A DNA stretch of 60,193 nt from Caryophanales bacterium UBA1737 (GCA_002315915.1 DCIB01000003.1:1-60193), one strand, 5' to 3'. Numbered from the stretch's first letter, positions 44,916 to 54,798 are shown. Notes: generated by a model from the letters alone, not told the origin. Numbers and translations are program-made.

Positions 44916-46619
44916 TTATTTTACTTGTTTTTGTTGAGTAGGTCCTCTATCTGCAACGCCAGTCCATTCTACATCAGTTGGTAATGGATAATATTTTTCA
45001 TTATTATTATCTCTTTGATATAGTCTTACATGTTCTCCATGAGGTAACAAATCAATGACATCTGCACCTCTCCATAAGCCTTTATATTTGTATCCAGCAA
45101 AATCTTCTTCTTTTTCTATTGTATCTATATCAAATTTAACAGTTAATATATCATTTTTATTTAAAGATATATATACTATATCATTAAATGATTTATATTC
45201 TACTTTAGTATTATTTACAAATACATTATAATTATTCATCCAATTATAGATTCTAAATCCAAATTTAGAATCTATTTTTGATTCTATTGAAATAATTCCT
45301 TCATCTGGCATATTAGATGATAATTTATATTCATCTGTTTCTTTATCTGTAACAATATTTACTATATTTACTAAATCATCATTTACTGATTCTTTTGTTA
45401 CTACGTGTTTCCATAATATACCAAGAGCAATAGGTCCTGTTCCTACACAACATCCTGCTATACTTCTAAATTTAGTTAATGATATTGTATTAGGTCTAGA
45501 TCCACCAGTATAACCACCAAATAATCTATTATTAAGATTTCTAAATGTATGTCCATCAATATCATCTTTATCTTCTGAAACAATATATCCTGTATATCTT
45601 ATTTGGTTTTCAGATAATTGGTTTCTTCCAAACTTATTCATATCATCATAATATTCATTATGACCTGATTTAATTAATTCATCACAACATAGAATCATAT
45701 CTTTAATACAACATGTTTCACAATGTTCTTCAGATTGTGGTTTCCATTGTGCAAATTCAGGAACCCAACCAAATGTAGATCCTAAAGATTTAACATAATT
45801 ATATATATGTTCTCCAGCTATAAAATATCTTTCATCATTTGTAACTCTTGATAAGTAAATTAGTCCTGCTGCTACCCATACTGATGAATGAACATGTCCA
45901 AAGAATTCATATTTATAATTAAAATATCTAGATACTCCTAATAGATGATTAGCAATACCTTTTGCTAAATCTAATGCTACTTCATCTTTAGCTATAACAT
46001 ATCTATCTACTAATGCATGTAACATTACTGCATTTCTTATACATTGTTCTCCACGACCAGTATGCTTTGTAAAATCGAATCCTCCCTTATGATATACATC
46101 ATTAGGGAATTCATAGATAGGCATTGTTTCTTGTGTATCACCACTCCAGAAAGTTCTAATCTTTCTTTCATATACTAAACTTCTCATACCACGAACTAAT
46201 CTAGAGGCTTTTTCTTCTATATCTAAATCATTTGGATTATTTTTAATTAATCTATTTAAAGCAGGTAAAATATATCCCATTTCATGGAATGATGCATAAA
46301 TAGAATGAGTCCAAGGATATTCTTCAGAATATCTTAAATCTTTTTCTCCCCAACTCATTAATAATCTATTTCTAAATCCATTATATAGTTCTTCTATTTC
46401 TGGTGCTTTATCAATTATATCTTTTAAAGAATCAACAGCCTCAAACCAAGAACCAACTAGTTCTGCATCATCTACTCTACAATGTTCAGCTTCAGCTGGT
46501 TTTTTATGTGGCATAGTAAGCCAGAATGGTAAATAATTATATTTACGATCTGTCATATTATTAATATAATTAAAAGCGTATTGTGCTTCTTGTTTTAAAT
46601 TATATTTTTGATATCTCAT
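44916..46619 (-). CDS. GH127-like (alpha/alpha)6 glycosidase
   Basis: 567 residues with a GH127/DUF1680 layout: a helical barrel (about 1-430) followed by a beta-rich tail. The zinc-thiolate pattern seems present: SEEHCETCC (Glu with Cys, about 310-318) and AGCCVGTG (vicinal Cys, about 396-403), corresponding to the Cys3-Glu zinc site and Cys nucleophile of beta-L-arabinofuranosidase HypBA1. HSIYASFHEMG and HVHSSVWVAAGL are other barrel stretches. The exact match to GH127, GH146 or a sister family is uncertain. No signal peptide, so it works on an imported oligosaccharide. Second gene of the operon. Confidence 0.78.
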   Translation of the reverse strand: MRYQKYNLKQEAQYAFNYINNMTDRKYNYLPFWLTMPHKKPAEAEHCRVDDAELVGSWFEAVDSLKDIIDKAPEIEELYNGFRNRLLMSWGEKDLRYSEEYPWTHSIYASFHEMGYILPALNRLIKNNPNDLDIEEKASRLVRGMRSLVYERKIRTFWSGDTQETMPIYEFPNDVYHKGGFDFTKHTGRGEQCIRNAVMLHALVDRYVIAKDEVALDLAKGIANHLLGVSRYFNYKYEFFGHVHSSVWVAAGLIYLSRVTNDERYFIAGEHIYNYVKSLGSTFGWVPEFAQWKPQSEEHCETCCIKDMILCCDELIKSGHNEYYDDMNKFGRNQLSENQIRYTGYIVSEDKDDIDGHTFRNLNNRLFGGYTGGSRPNTISLTKFRSIAGCCVGTGPIALGILWKHVVTKESVNDDLVNIVNIVTDKETDEYKLSSNMPDEGIISIESKIDSKFGFRIYNWMNNYNVFVNNTKVEYKSFNDIVYISLNKNDILTVKFDIDTIEKEEDFAGYKYKGLWRGADVIDLLPHGEHVRLYQRDNNNEKYYPLPTDVEWTGVADRGPTQQKQVK

Positions 46620-46632
46620 ATATATATCCTCT

Positions 46633-47901
46633 TTATATTAATTTATAATATTTTATCATAAATAAACTACACATTGCGTTTGCCCAAGCAAACCAATCTC
46701 TAGAATAATTTAAATTATTATTACAATCTACAGATTCATGCATTAAATATGTCGAAGTACATGATAACAATAAATAATTCATGCATTCATCTAATTCTTT
46801 TTTAAAATTAGTTGTAAGTCCCCTTACACTTATTGCAAGTGGCCATACATAACCTTCTTTAGTATGAGGTGATCCTACTCCTGATAAAATATTTCCTTTA
46901 TAGAAATATTTATTAAATCTAGATAATAACGTTTTTCTAGTATTTAAGTATACCAAATCACTATAATAAGAATCATTATATAAAGGAAGTGATAATAAAC
47001 TAGGAGTATTAGCATCATCCATTAAATTATAATTACCCATTCCATCCACTTCATAAGCATACATTGTTCCTAAATAATCATCTTTAATAACACAATATTT
47101 ATATATTGCGTTATTAAGATTATTTAAGATATCTAAAGTCTTATTATAATAAGTAGAATCATTATATATATCTTTAAATATATATAATAAATAATTTAAT
47201 ATCTCTTTACAAAATAAATTAGATGGAACTAAATAATGAAATTCACATAAATCATCACTTGGTCTAAATCCACTCCATATTAGACCACAATCAATAGTAG
47301 GTGTTTTATTAGTATCTACAATGATACCATTTTTCTTTATTCTTACAAACGAATATTTAGATAATTTATTATGATGTTGTTCTATATATATAGTATCAAG
47401 TATTAATTTTAATGAACTATATACATCATTATTAAATATAGATGAATCATTTGTTAATTTATAATACTCATTAATTAAATATACAGGATAACATATAGAA
47501 TCTAATTCATATTTTCTTTCCCATACAAATTCTTTCATAATGGTATTATCATTTACCCATTTACTTACACCATCTTCTATAAATGCATTAGCATAAGGAT
47601 CTATTTGAATAAATTTCATTTGTTTAAATATTAAAGATTTAATTAAATCTTTAATATTTAATGATTCATTTATAAATGGTAGATATTGTACTATTTGATT
47701 AATAGAATCTCTTAACCACATAGCATCAATATCTCCAGTTATTATATATGTATCATTATCTTTAAAATATTTAATAGTAGTATCTACTGTATTTAAAAAT
47801 GTATTAGTAAATAGATGAATATGTTCATCATTATTTATTTTTAATATAAGTTTATTGTTAATATCATGAATATCTTTTTTAAGATCATTTAATCTATCCA
47901 T
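46633..47901 (-). CDS. GH125 exo-alpha-1,6-mannosidase
   Basis: A 422-residue enzyme of the metal-independent GH125 family. The signature GDIDAMWLRDS is at about residues 58-68, and INQIVQYLPF, GSPHTKEGYVWPLAISVRGL, VDCNNNLNYSRDWFAWAN follow as in the characterised streptococcal and clostridial enzymes. It removes terminal alpha-1,6-mannose from N-glycan or yeast mannan oligosaccharides. No signal peptide. First gene of the GH125/GH127/esterase operon, with AGGA upstream. The mannose produced could enter through manA. Confidence 0.93.
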   Translation of the reverse strand: MDRLNDLKKDIHDINNKLILKINNDEHIHLFTNTFLNTVDTTIKYFKDNDTYIITGDIDAMWLRDSINQIVQYLPFINESLNIKDLIKSLIFKQMKFIQIDPYANAFIEDGVSKWVNDNTIMKEFVWERKYELDSICYPVYLINEYYKLTNDSSIFNNDVYSSLKLILDTIYIEQHHNKLSKYSFVRIKKNGIIVDTNKTPTIDCGLIWSGFRPSDDLCEFHYLVPSNLFCKEILNYLLYIFKDIYNDSTYYNKTLDILNNLNNAIYKYCVIKDDYLGTMYAYEVDGMGNYNLMDDANTPSLLSLPLYNDSYYSDLVYLNTRKTLLSRFNKYFYKGNILSGVGSPHTKEGYVWPLAISVRGLTTNFKKELDECMNYLLLSCTSTYLMHESVDCNNNLNYSRDWFAWANAMCSLFMIKYYKLI

Positions 47902-47952
47902 AAGAAGTACTTCCTATATTTTATTATTATAACAAAATTATATAATTAAGTA

Positions 47953-47983
47953 TTAAAAAAGAGATTGTTTCCAATCTCTTTTT
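47953..47983. terminator. Terminator after the lipoprotein gene
   Basis: AAAAAAGAGATTG and CAATCTCTTTTTT form a stem with a 4-nt loop, T-runs on both strands. Confidence 0.88.
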
Positions 47984-47986
47984 TAA

Positions 47987-49528
47987 TTATTTTACTTCAA
48001 ATGGAGTATATGCATCACTAACTTTTTCTGCATCTAATGTTGCATAGTAGAAATATAACATATTCTTTTCATTCATAATAGTTAAATTTATGTAATCTTT
48101 AAAATCAGCTCCATCAGGTATTTCTAATAAGTCTTTTAATTCATATAAACATTCATGACAACTACTATTAGTAGTATCAATTAATTCGTCATATCTATAG
48201 AAAGCAGTTATACAATCAAGTGTTTCTCTAGTATATGAATTATATGCTACTGGATTAATTTTTAAATCTTCATAATCTGAGAATCCATAATCTAGTACTG
48301 TTAAATAATATAGCGGATCTAATTTATCTTTAAAATCTTCTACATCAGCACTAAATGATGTTTGTTTATCAGAGCATGAGAAGAAATTAACTGTTTCATA
48401 TATCCATTTAGCATTAGCATATTCTGGATCTGTTTCTTTTGCACGAGCAATACCTTGTGCTTGAGATAATGCGCTATCATAATTAGCAACTTCAGTTCCT
48501 AAATATTCTTCACAATAAATACCTGATTGAACAAGTGATGCAATAAATTTCTTTGCATTAGAATTACATTTTTCAATAAATGATTTCTTCATTACCCAGA
48601 ATCCAGAGATACCTGTGGAACCAATTGTATCAATATATACTATTTGTAAACCAGTCATGTTAAATTTATGACCTAATTTATTAAGTTCAGCAACTGATAA
48701 GAATGCAACGTCTAGTGAGTTTTTAGAACGTTGGAATGCAGATTCAATTTCTGCAAGTGGAGCAGTACCTTCATTGTCACTTGAGAATAATACATAAGTA
48801 GTCTTAACTTTTTCGTAGTTATTTGATACATTTTTGATAGTTTCTGTATATTCACTAGGAGTTGCTATATAAACAACATCAAATAAGAATACATCATTAT
48901 TTGTAAAAGTTACAGCTATTGTTAAAGATTTTTTATATCCTTGAGTATATAAAGTATTATCAGATGTTACTGATAAATCATTATTTGTAGTTTTAGTAAT
49001 ACTTTTAATTTTTAAATTATCATCACCAAATGCATTAACTTTTATATCTTTAATATCATCAGCAACATCTACAGGAGTATTTAATGCTAAATCGAATACT
49101 TTAATACCAGTATTAACATTATCTACTTTTAATGTGAAATCATCATTAAATTCTAATTTATTATCTAATTTATCAGTAGAAACGTTATTTAATGTTTCGT
49201 TACGATAATAAAGTAATTTATCATAATCAGCTATAGAGAAATCAGTATATTCATTAACAGCAGCTTTTTTCCATTTCTTTTCTATAGATTCAGAAAAAGA
49301 TTTATTTAAAGTGTTAACATAATAAGAAGTTTGTTGAGCTTTTAATGAATTATATCTTAATGTACTAATTTGACTTCTAGTAAGACTTGTAATATAGTTA
49401 GATAATCCTTCATCAGTAGTAACTAAACCTATACGAATATCTTCTCTATTTTCATCGCAAGATGAAAATGCAAGTACAGCAAATGCAGCAACAATAACTA
49501 ATAATACTTTTTTAAGTTTTTTAATCAT
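47987..49528 (-). CDS. Large lipoprotein of unknown function paired with a GPH transporter
   Basis: About 513 residues. Starts at the ATG at 49528 with GGAGG ahead, 4 nt after the MFS stop. The N-terminus is a lipoprotein signal (KKLKKVLLVIVAA... lipobox FSSC at about 21-24). Residues 25-130 are helical, about 130-240 look like a beta-rich domain (NVFLFDVVYIA-like strands), and from about 245 the TTYVLFSSDNEGTAPLAEI stretch and FNMTGLQIVYIDTIG resemble the two-lobe substrate-binding proteins of the NMT1/TauA kind, but I cannot confirm this. Cell-surface binding of a sugar for the adjacent transporter is a plausible role; it is not recognised. Confidence 0.75.
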   Translation of the reverse strand: MIKKLKKVLLVIVAAFAVLAFSSCDENREDIRIGLVTTDEGLSNYITSLTRSQISTLRYNSLKAQQTSYYVNTLNKSFSESIEKKWKKAAVNEYTDFSIADYDKLLYYRNETLNNVSTDKLDNKLEFNDDFTLKVDNVNTGIKVFDLALNTPVDVADDIKDIKVNAFGDDNLKIKSITKTTNNDLSVTSDNTLYTQGYKKSLTIAVTFTNNDVFLFDVVYIATPSEYTETIKNVSNNYEKVKTTYVLFSSDNEGTAPLAEIESAFQRSKNSLDVAFLSVAELNKLGHKFNMTGLQIVYIDTIGSTGISGFWVMKKSFIEKCNSNAKKFIASLVQSGIYCEEYLGTEVANYDSALSQAQGIARAKETDPEYANAKWIYETVNFFSCSDKQTSFSADVEDFKDKLDPLYYLTVLDYGFSDYEDLKINPVAYNSYTRETLDCITAFYRYDELIDTTNSSCHECLYELKDLLEIPDGADFKDYINLTIMNEKNMLYFYYATLDAEKVSDAYTPFEVK

Positions 49529-49532
49529 ATTA

Positions 49533-51023
49533 TTAAGCCTCCACAGGAGCATTAGCATGCTCTTTATCCCAATCTGCTTGTGCTTTTGCACGCATTTCAT
49601 TTAATTCTTTTAAGATTGCTTCTTTACGTTTACCAGTATAGTTATCAAGTAACATAACAGCACCTGGTAAGAAGTTACCAACTAATCCAGATAATACAAC
49701 TAAATAGAAGATACCATTTAATGCTTCTTCATTTTGAACAATCTTAATAGTTGAACTACCAAATGTAATAGCTGATACATATCCTATAACTGCAAGTCCA
49801 GCAGGTAATAATAAACTCTTCCAGAATCCTTGTAAACGTCCTGCCATACTACGTAAAGCAAATACCATACCTTCACTACGAACAGGAGTACCATACTTCT
49901 TCCAAGTCATATATTCCATATAATCAGTTGAATCAGCTGTTAAGATAGTACGACATGCTGACATTGCACCATTAGGAAGACCTGCAAATCCAACAATTAA
50001 CATTACTAAGAATGGAACTTTATATCCAACGATTAAGAATATAACATACCAAATACCAGTATAGAAATATCCAGCTGCAATAACATCACGGCTTGACCAC
50101 TTATTACAAATAATAGGAACAGCAGCAAGTCCTAAATAAGAAAGTGTTGCACTAATAACACCAGCAGCTGATGAAATCCAAAGCGATCCCATTGTTTCTA
50201 AATATAAATAAGTTAAACCAGAATAACATACTTGTCTAATTGAATCTAAGATATTAGATAAAATTACACACCATAATGGTCTATTAAGAAGTAATGCTTT
50301 CATATTTAATTTAACTGGAGGTTCTTTTAAATATGCAGCTCTTGTCTTTTCTTTTAAAGTAAATGGAGGAACAAGCATTAATGCAAGTCCAAGTACAGCA
50401 AAGACAATAGCAAATATTAAATAAATTTCTTCATCATATCCAGCATATAACGAAATAAATACTGGAATTAAACCAGATGGAAGCATACCACCTAGAGTTG
50501 ATGCAAAAGTACCTACTGTATAGAAATTCTTTCTATCTTTAGGGTTTGTTGACATTCTGGCAGATACAGTATTTAATGCCATATCATAGAATGAATCAGC
50601 AAAACAGTAAATTAAATAGAATACAAATACATAAATAATTTTTTCAGTTTGATCTAAATTTGGAACAATAAATAGAATAACTGAAGAAACAGCAAGTGGA
50701 ATAGGTGAAATTAAAGTAAATGCTTTAGTTTTACTCATTCCTTTTTTTGAAGGTTTATCTAAGATTGCTCCGCAAATTGGATCTATAATAATATTAGATA
50801 GCTTTGCTAGTAATTGTAAGAACAATACAAAGATAGCCTTAATACCCATAAAGTTAGTTAGGAATAATGTTAACGCAAAAGCTTCAACGTCTTGAGCCAT
50901 TGAGTTACCACCAATACCAGCAGCATAACCTAACTGTTCTTTAATAGTAAATGATGGATTATGGGCAATTGAATCCCAAAATTTTCCAAGTTTTTGTTTG
51001 AAAGTTGTTTTACTTTCGCTCAT
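49533..51023 (-). CDS. GPH-family sugar symporter
   Basis: A 496-residue MFS protein of the glycoside-pentoside-hexuronide family, with 12 hydrophobic segments. Typical features: KEQLGYAAGIGGNSMAQDV at the start, IIIDPICGAILD, AGLPNGAMSACRTILTADSTDYMEY in the second half. The upstream promoter (51076-51104) is strong, so it is the first gene of an operon with the large lipoprotein. It serves import of an unknown glycoside, possibly the substrate of the GH125/GH127-type enzymes next door. Confidence 0.88.
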   Translation of the reverse strand: MSESKTTFKQKLGKFWDSIAHNPSFTIKEQLGYAAGIGGNSMAQDVEAFALTLFLTNFMGIKAIFVLFLQLLAKLSNIIIDPICGAILDKPSKKGMSKTKAFTLISPIPLAVSSVILFIVPNLDQTEKIIYVFVFYLIYCFADSFYDMALNTVSARMSTNPKDRKNFYTVGTFASTLGGMLPSGLIPVFISLYAGYDEEIYLIFAIVFAVLGLALMLVPPFTLKEKTRAAYLKEPPVKLNMKALLLNRPLWCVILSNILDSIRQVCYSGLTYLYLETMGSLWISSAAGVISATLSYLGLAAVPIICNKWSSRDVIAAGYFYTGIWYVIFLIVGYKVPFLVMLIVGFAGLPNGAMSACRTILTADSTDYMEYMTWKKYGTPVRSEGMVFALRSMAGRLQGFWKSLLLPAGLAVIGYVSAITFGSSTIKIVQNEEALNGIFYLVVLSGLVGNFLPGAVMLLDNYTGKRKEAILKELNEMRAKAQADWDKEHANAPVEA

Positions 51024-51075
51024 ATTAAAGGAATCCTTTCTATATATACATTTATAAATGAATATTTACCTATAT

Positions 51076-51104
51076 ATTATACCAATTATGAACACTCATT
51101 TCAA
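51076..51104 (-). promoter_or_regulatory. Promoter of the transporter/lipoprotein operon
   Basis: On the minus strand TTGAAA (51099-51104), a 17-nt spacer and TATAAT (51076-51081). The leader is about 45 nt. Confidence 0.75.
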
Positions 51105-51424
51105 AATATAAAGTAAACCAATATAAGTAGCTTAATTTTGCTTTAAAAATAGTTAATAAATAATTAGTAATTGCTTATAAAAGATACATCATTTTATACG
51201 ATAATTAATAACTGAGTTAAATTATCACATCTAATTTTTTTAGATAATGCTTATTTGACTTTTTATCCAAATTACAAAAACATTACCATGTAGTGAGTAA
51301 TTGTTTTTTTTGTATTAACAATTCCGTTGCCGGTAGAAACCACCTTATAAGCAATACTTGGTTTAAAATCTTCTATATATAAATCTAATGATGTAGTTCG
51401 ATTATTACTAGATTTATCCACTAC
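51105..51424. other. Gene-poor AT-rich stretch
   Basis: No convincing gene. On the minus strand one open frame without ATG runs from about 51446 to 51273, encoding about 54 residues with segments such as TTSLDLYIEDFKPS and VVSTGNGIVNTKK. It may be a decayed gene piece; I do not recognise it. Confidence 0.4.
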
Positions 51425-51479
51425 TATGCATATTTTTGGTATATATTATTGTGTGTTTATGCATATTTTTGGTATATAT
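51425..51479. repeat. Two 22-bp direct repeats, period 33 bp
   Basis: TATGCATATTTTTGGTATAT plus AT occurs at 51425-51446 and again at 51458-51479. The second copy extends to an imperfect palindrome GCATAT...ATATGC. They could be paired operator sites or remnants of a small mobile element. Confidence 0.75.
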
Positions 51480-51496
51480 GCTCTGTTTTCTCTAAT

Positions 51497-51540
51497 AAAA
51501 AAGTTTAACCGCTTTAGGCGCGATTAAACTTTTTTTGTTT
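51497..51540 (-). terminator. Terminator of the flavoprotein/phosphoesterase operon
   Basis: AAAAAAGTTTAA and TTAAACTTTTTT frame an inner CGC/GCG stem and are followed by TTTTTT on the minus strand, after the stop at 51547. Confidence 0.88.
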
Positions 51541-51546
51541 GAAATG

Positions 51547-52146
51547 TTATTCTTTTACTAAATTAGAACCTACTATAAATAATAAACCTATGTTTGCAAT
51601 AAAACGAAGAGATAAATCTATATATACATTAAATGTAAGAAGATTATATGTCATAAAATTAACTACAATTAATGCAACTCCAAATACCATTGCAAGTAAA
51701 TATACAACACAACTACCAATTTTTGCTTTATCTGTTCTATTTTCATTACCTTTTAATGTAGGGTAATTTCTTAACATAAATAAATACATCATTAAACTAA
51801 TAGCTGATAATACTTCAGATACTGTTCTTATTATTGTTCCTCTATAATTTAGAATGATATCGTTATCACTTAATACTCTAAAGAAATAGTTAAATTCACA
51901 TACTGCAAGAATTATTAAGATTGATAATACAAAAGCACTACGTACTTTTGTATTATCTTGTAATTTATTTATAGATAATAATATTACAAGTGCACTTAAA
52001 GCAACCATTACTGCTACAGCTAATATTGTATTAAATGTTACAGGTAATGTAATATTTAAAAATATTCTAAATACTAAGAATCCTACAGTTATGCAAGTAA
52101 GAATTAATTTTACAAAATAGTTATTTAAAAATTTATTAAATTTCAT
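51547..52146 (-). CDS. Six-helix membrane protein of unknown function
   Basis: A 199-residue protein made up almost wholly of about six hydrophobic helices (residues 12-30, 37-58, 68-88, 104-122, 143-164, 174-195), with short polar loops. No motif is recognised and no signal peptide is present. It lies 3 nt after the phosphoesterase gene and ends the operon, so it is co-expressed with two membrane-associated enzymes. Codon use is like its neighbours. Confidence 0.75.
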   Translation of the reverse strand: MKFNKFLNNYFVKLILTCITVGFLVFRIFLNITLPVTFNTILAVAVMVALSALVILLSINKLQDNTKVRSAFVLSILIILAVCEFNYFFRVLSDNDIILNYRGTIIRTVSEVLSAISLMMYLFMLRNYPTLKGNENRTDKAKIGSCVVYLLAMVFGVALIVVNFMTYNLLTFNVYIDLSLRFIANIGLLFIVGSNLVKE

Positions 52147-52149
52147 ATA

Positions 52150-53469
52150 TTAGTTTCCTTTATAAACTCCTTCATATAATTGACTAGTTGTATCTACTGT
52201 GAAGAATTTTGTTGTTGATATTTCAGGATAATCAACATAACAATTCTTATGTACTTGAGTAAATGTTCCATCATTTTTGATAGTTATTACAGTACAACCT
52301 CTTTGTAATCCGTAATTAGCAATACCTGTATAAGCTGTATTATCAATAGAATATCCATATGATAATAATACGCCATAATAATCTATAACACCACAGTTAA
52401 CATGATCGTGTCCTACAAAACATGCTTTCATAGAATTCATATCATCAGCTAGTGTTTCAAATAGTTTATCTTGGTCTGCTGGAGTTTTATCTTTATTAGA
52501 GCATCCCCCATACCAAATTCTTCCACCCATTGAATCACTAATTTTTTCATCCCAATATCCTTCGATATATGTAACATTATTATCATGTTCAGATGCTCTA
52601 GTAGCATCTGCATTAATTAACACTTGTTGATATGCAGTTTCAAATTCTCCAATTGGTATATGGAAAAAGAATAATGATTCTACATAAGGAGCAGTATTAT
52701 TAGATAATGCTTTAATAGTATTAGCAGCCCATGTAACTTGAGCATCATGTATTACATCATATTCCCAATTAATAGATGCCATTATAGAATTAGATGTATA
52801 ATCATTTGAATCAATTAACATCAAAACTTTAGTAATTACATTAGAATTATTCTTACATACAATACATTGATTTGTTACTGAACCATTTTCTTCAGAAAAA
52901 TTAGATTCAAATATACAATGAGGATATTCATCACTTTCATATAACTCGCCAATTTGATGTCTACTATAATAATCGAAACTTTCTGTATCATGATTACCAA
53001 AAGTAACTGAATAATATACGCCTAATTTTTCCATAAATTTTAATACAAATTTATGAGCTTTCATATTATTAAATGTTCCACCACCATTAAATACAGGTCC
53101 AGGACATGCAAATATTAAATCTCCAGTAAATATTACTAAATCAGGTTTTTCTGCTTGTAACATAGATGCTACTTCATAAAATGCTTTTTTATCTTCTTCT
53201 ACAGTATATCTACCACCACCAATATGGAAGTCAGTAATTTGAACTACTTTTAAATCAGTATCTTTTTTAAAAGTATAATAATTACCTTCTTTTACAGGTG
53301 TAAGTTGATTATTTCCATAATCAACTTTTTCTATTGTATCAATATAAGCATTTAAATCTGATGCAGCATAATCAATAGTCATTAAATTAAATACAATAAT
53401 TGTAAATAATATTGAACAAAATATTGCCCAAAATTTCTTTACTTTAAATACATTTTTTTCTTTTTTCAT
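52150..53469 (-). CDS. Membrane-anchored calcineurin-like phosphoesterase
   Basis: 439 residues. One N-terminal helix at about 13-31 anchors it, with the catalytic domain outside. The binuclear metal motifs of the family are complete: ITDFHIGGG (DxH), VIFTGDLIF (GD), TFGNHDTES (GNHD), FFHIPIGEF and FVGHDHVN (GHxH). Members hydrolyse phosphodiesters, nucleotides or UDP-diacylglucosamine-like lipids. The substrate here cannot be told. Sits 9 nt after the FAD oxidoreductase gene in the same operon, with AAAGGA ahead of its ATG. Confidence 0.85.
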   Translation of the reverse strand: MKKEKNVFKVKKFWAIFCSILFTIIVFNLMTIDYAASDLNAYIDTIEKVDYGNNQLTPVKEGNYYTFKKDTDLKVVQITDFHIGGGRYTVEEDKKAFYEVASMLQAEKPDLVIFTGDLIFACPGPVFNGGGTFNNMKAHKFVLKFMEKLGVYYSVTFGNHDTESFDYYSRHQIGELYESDEYPHCIFESNFSEENGSVTNQCIVCKNNSNVITKVLMLIDSNDYTSNSIMASINWEYDVIHDAQVTWAANTIKALSNNTAPYVESLFFFHIPIGEFETAYQQVLINADATRASEHDNNVTYIEGYWDEKISDSMGGRIWYGGCSNKDKTPADQDKLFETLADDMNSMKACFVGHDHVNCGVIDYYGVLLSYGYSIDNTAYTGIANYGLQRGCTVITIKNDGTFTQVHKNCYVDYPEISTTKFFTVDTTSQLYEGVYKGN

Positions 53470-53478
53470 ATATATCCT

Positions 53479-54798
53479 TTACTCAGCATCAAAATCACCA
53501 TCGGTGATTTTTCCTGCTTTATTCCATAATTTATTAGCTTTTTCAACCCATTTAAAATAATCATTTGGATTACTTGGGAATGATTGATAATGAGCTTTTA
53601 ATTTAGAAGCAGTTAATACTGCTTTAGTTAAATTTATAATAGTTTTTAAAGACATTTCACCTTTAAATAATGCAGATAAAAGTTCTTTTACAATATTTGG
53701 TTCAGGGTCTTCATCATTTTTAAATATAATATTATGTTTATATAATGTTTCATTTTCTTTTTCAGACATTTGCATAAAAGATGCAAGTAATGCTCTTAAG
53801 AATACTGGATCTTTATAAAAACCTCTATTATACATTACATTTATATCCCATAAATTATCAATAGTTGTTTTTGTATCAATAGCTTTTTCTATAATAGGTA
53901 GAGAATCTTGAATAAAACCGAAATGATATGTAAGTCCTTCACCACTCATAGGATTAGTCATACATGCAGCATCACCTACTGCTAAAAAGTTTGGTGCTAC
54001 AAAGGAATAAGGACATCTTGTATAGGGAGTTGCTCCATATTCATAGTGATCTACAGTATATTCAGGACGAGGAAGTTTAGATTCATATTTAGCTTGCATC
54101 TTCTTACAAAAATCAAAAGAAGTAGATGCTCCTGTACCAATAATTCCACCACCATCTTTAAATGGACCTATCCAACATTTATAATAAGGCCAACTTTGAC
54201 AATCAATAGTAGTATTTTTGGGATCTTTATACATTACATATTTTAATGTAACATAGAACTTATCTTTTGGACCAATTTCAAAATCTTCCATGTAAGGATT
54301 ATTTAAACTTCTTCTTACTACAGAAGGTATACCTGATGCATCAACAATTAATGAAGCATAATAATTATCTACTTTATCATTATGTTTTGCTTTAACACCA
54401 ATAATTTCATTATTATCATTAAATATTGGTTCTTCAAATGAAGTTTCATATAAGTATGTAACACCATCTTTTTCAGAAAGATTTCTCATTCTTTTATTCA
54501 TTAAAGGTAAGTGTATCGCATAAATATTATGATAATTTTTCTTCCTGTTAGTATCAAGTGCACTAGAAGTATATGAATATAAGAAATGATGTTCAAATTC
54601 AGCACTATCTTTAGATGGTGCTGGAATTCCAAATTTTTCATATCCATCATATCCAAAATGTAGGATATCAAGTCTAGAAGAAATAGCTTCATCTTTATCT
54701 TTTTCTATTACTAATACTTTATATCCATCTTTAGCAAGTCTCCATGCAAGATATATTCCTGCTGTACCAGAACCAACTACTAAACAATCATAGTTCAT
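53479..54798 (-). CDS. FAD-dependent oxidoreductase of the geranylgeranyl-reductase-like group
   Basis: A 439-residue flavoprotein. The FAD motif CLVVGSGTAGIYLAWRL is at about 5-21, with VIEKD after it, and NFLAVGDAACMTNPMSGEG (about 262-280) is the second FAD motif of the PHBH/geranylgeranyl reductase family. PYSFVAP precedes it. Relatives reduce prenyl chains or hydroxylate rings. The protein has no membrane helix. First gene of a three-gene operon with the membrane phosphoesterase and a small membrane protein, so a role on an isoprenoid or lipid substrate is possible but unproven. Confidence 0.8.
   Translation of the reverse strand: MNYDCLVVGSGTAGIYLAWRLAKDGYKVLVIEKDKDEAISSRLDILHFGYDGYEKFGIPAPSKDSAEFEHHFLYSYTSSALDTNRKKNYHNIYAIHLPLMNKRMRNLSEKDGVTYLYETSFEEPIFNDNNEIIGVKAKHNDKVDNYYASLIVDASGIPSVVRRSLNNPYMEDFEIGPKDKFYVTLKYVMYKDPKNTTIDCQSWPYYKCWIGPFKDGGGIIGTGASTSFDFCKKMQAKYESKLPRPEYTVDHYEYGATPYTRCPYSFVAPNFLAVGDAACMTNPMSGEGLTYHFGFIQDSLPIIEKAIDTKTTIDNLWDINVMYNRGFYKDPVFLRALLASFMQMSEKENETLYKHNIIFKNDEDPEPNIVKELLSALFKGEMSLKTIINLTKAVLTASKLKAHYQSFPSNPNDYFKWVEKANKLWNKAGKITDGDFDAE

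Noticed and set aside
49529..49600. 24-residue N-terminal extension of the lipoprotein
   Set aside because: It overlaps the transporter gene, has no ribosome site and would bury the lipoprotein signal peptide. The ATG at 49528 has GGAGG ahead.
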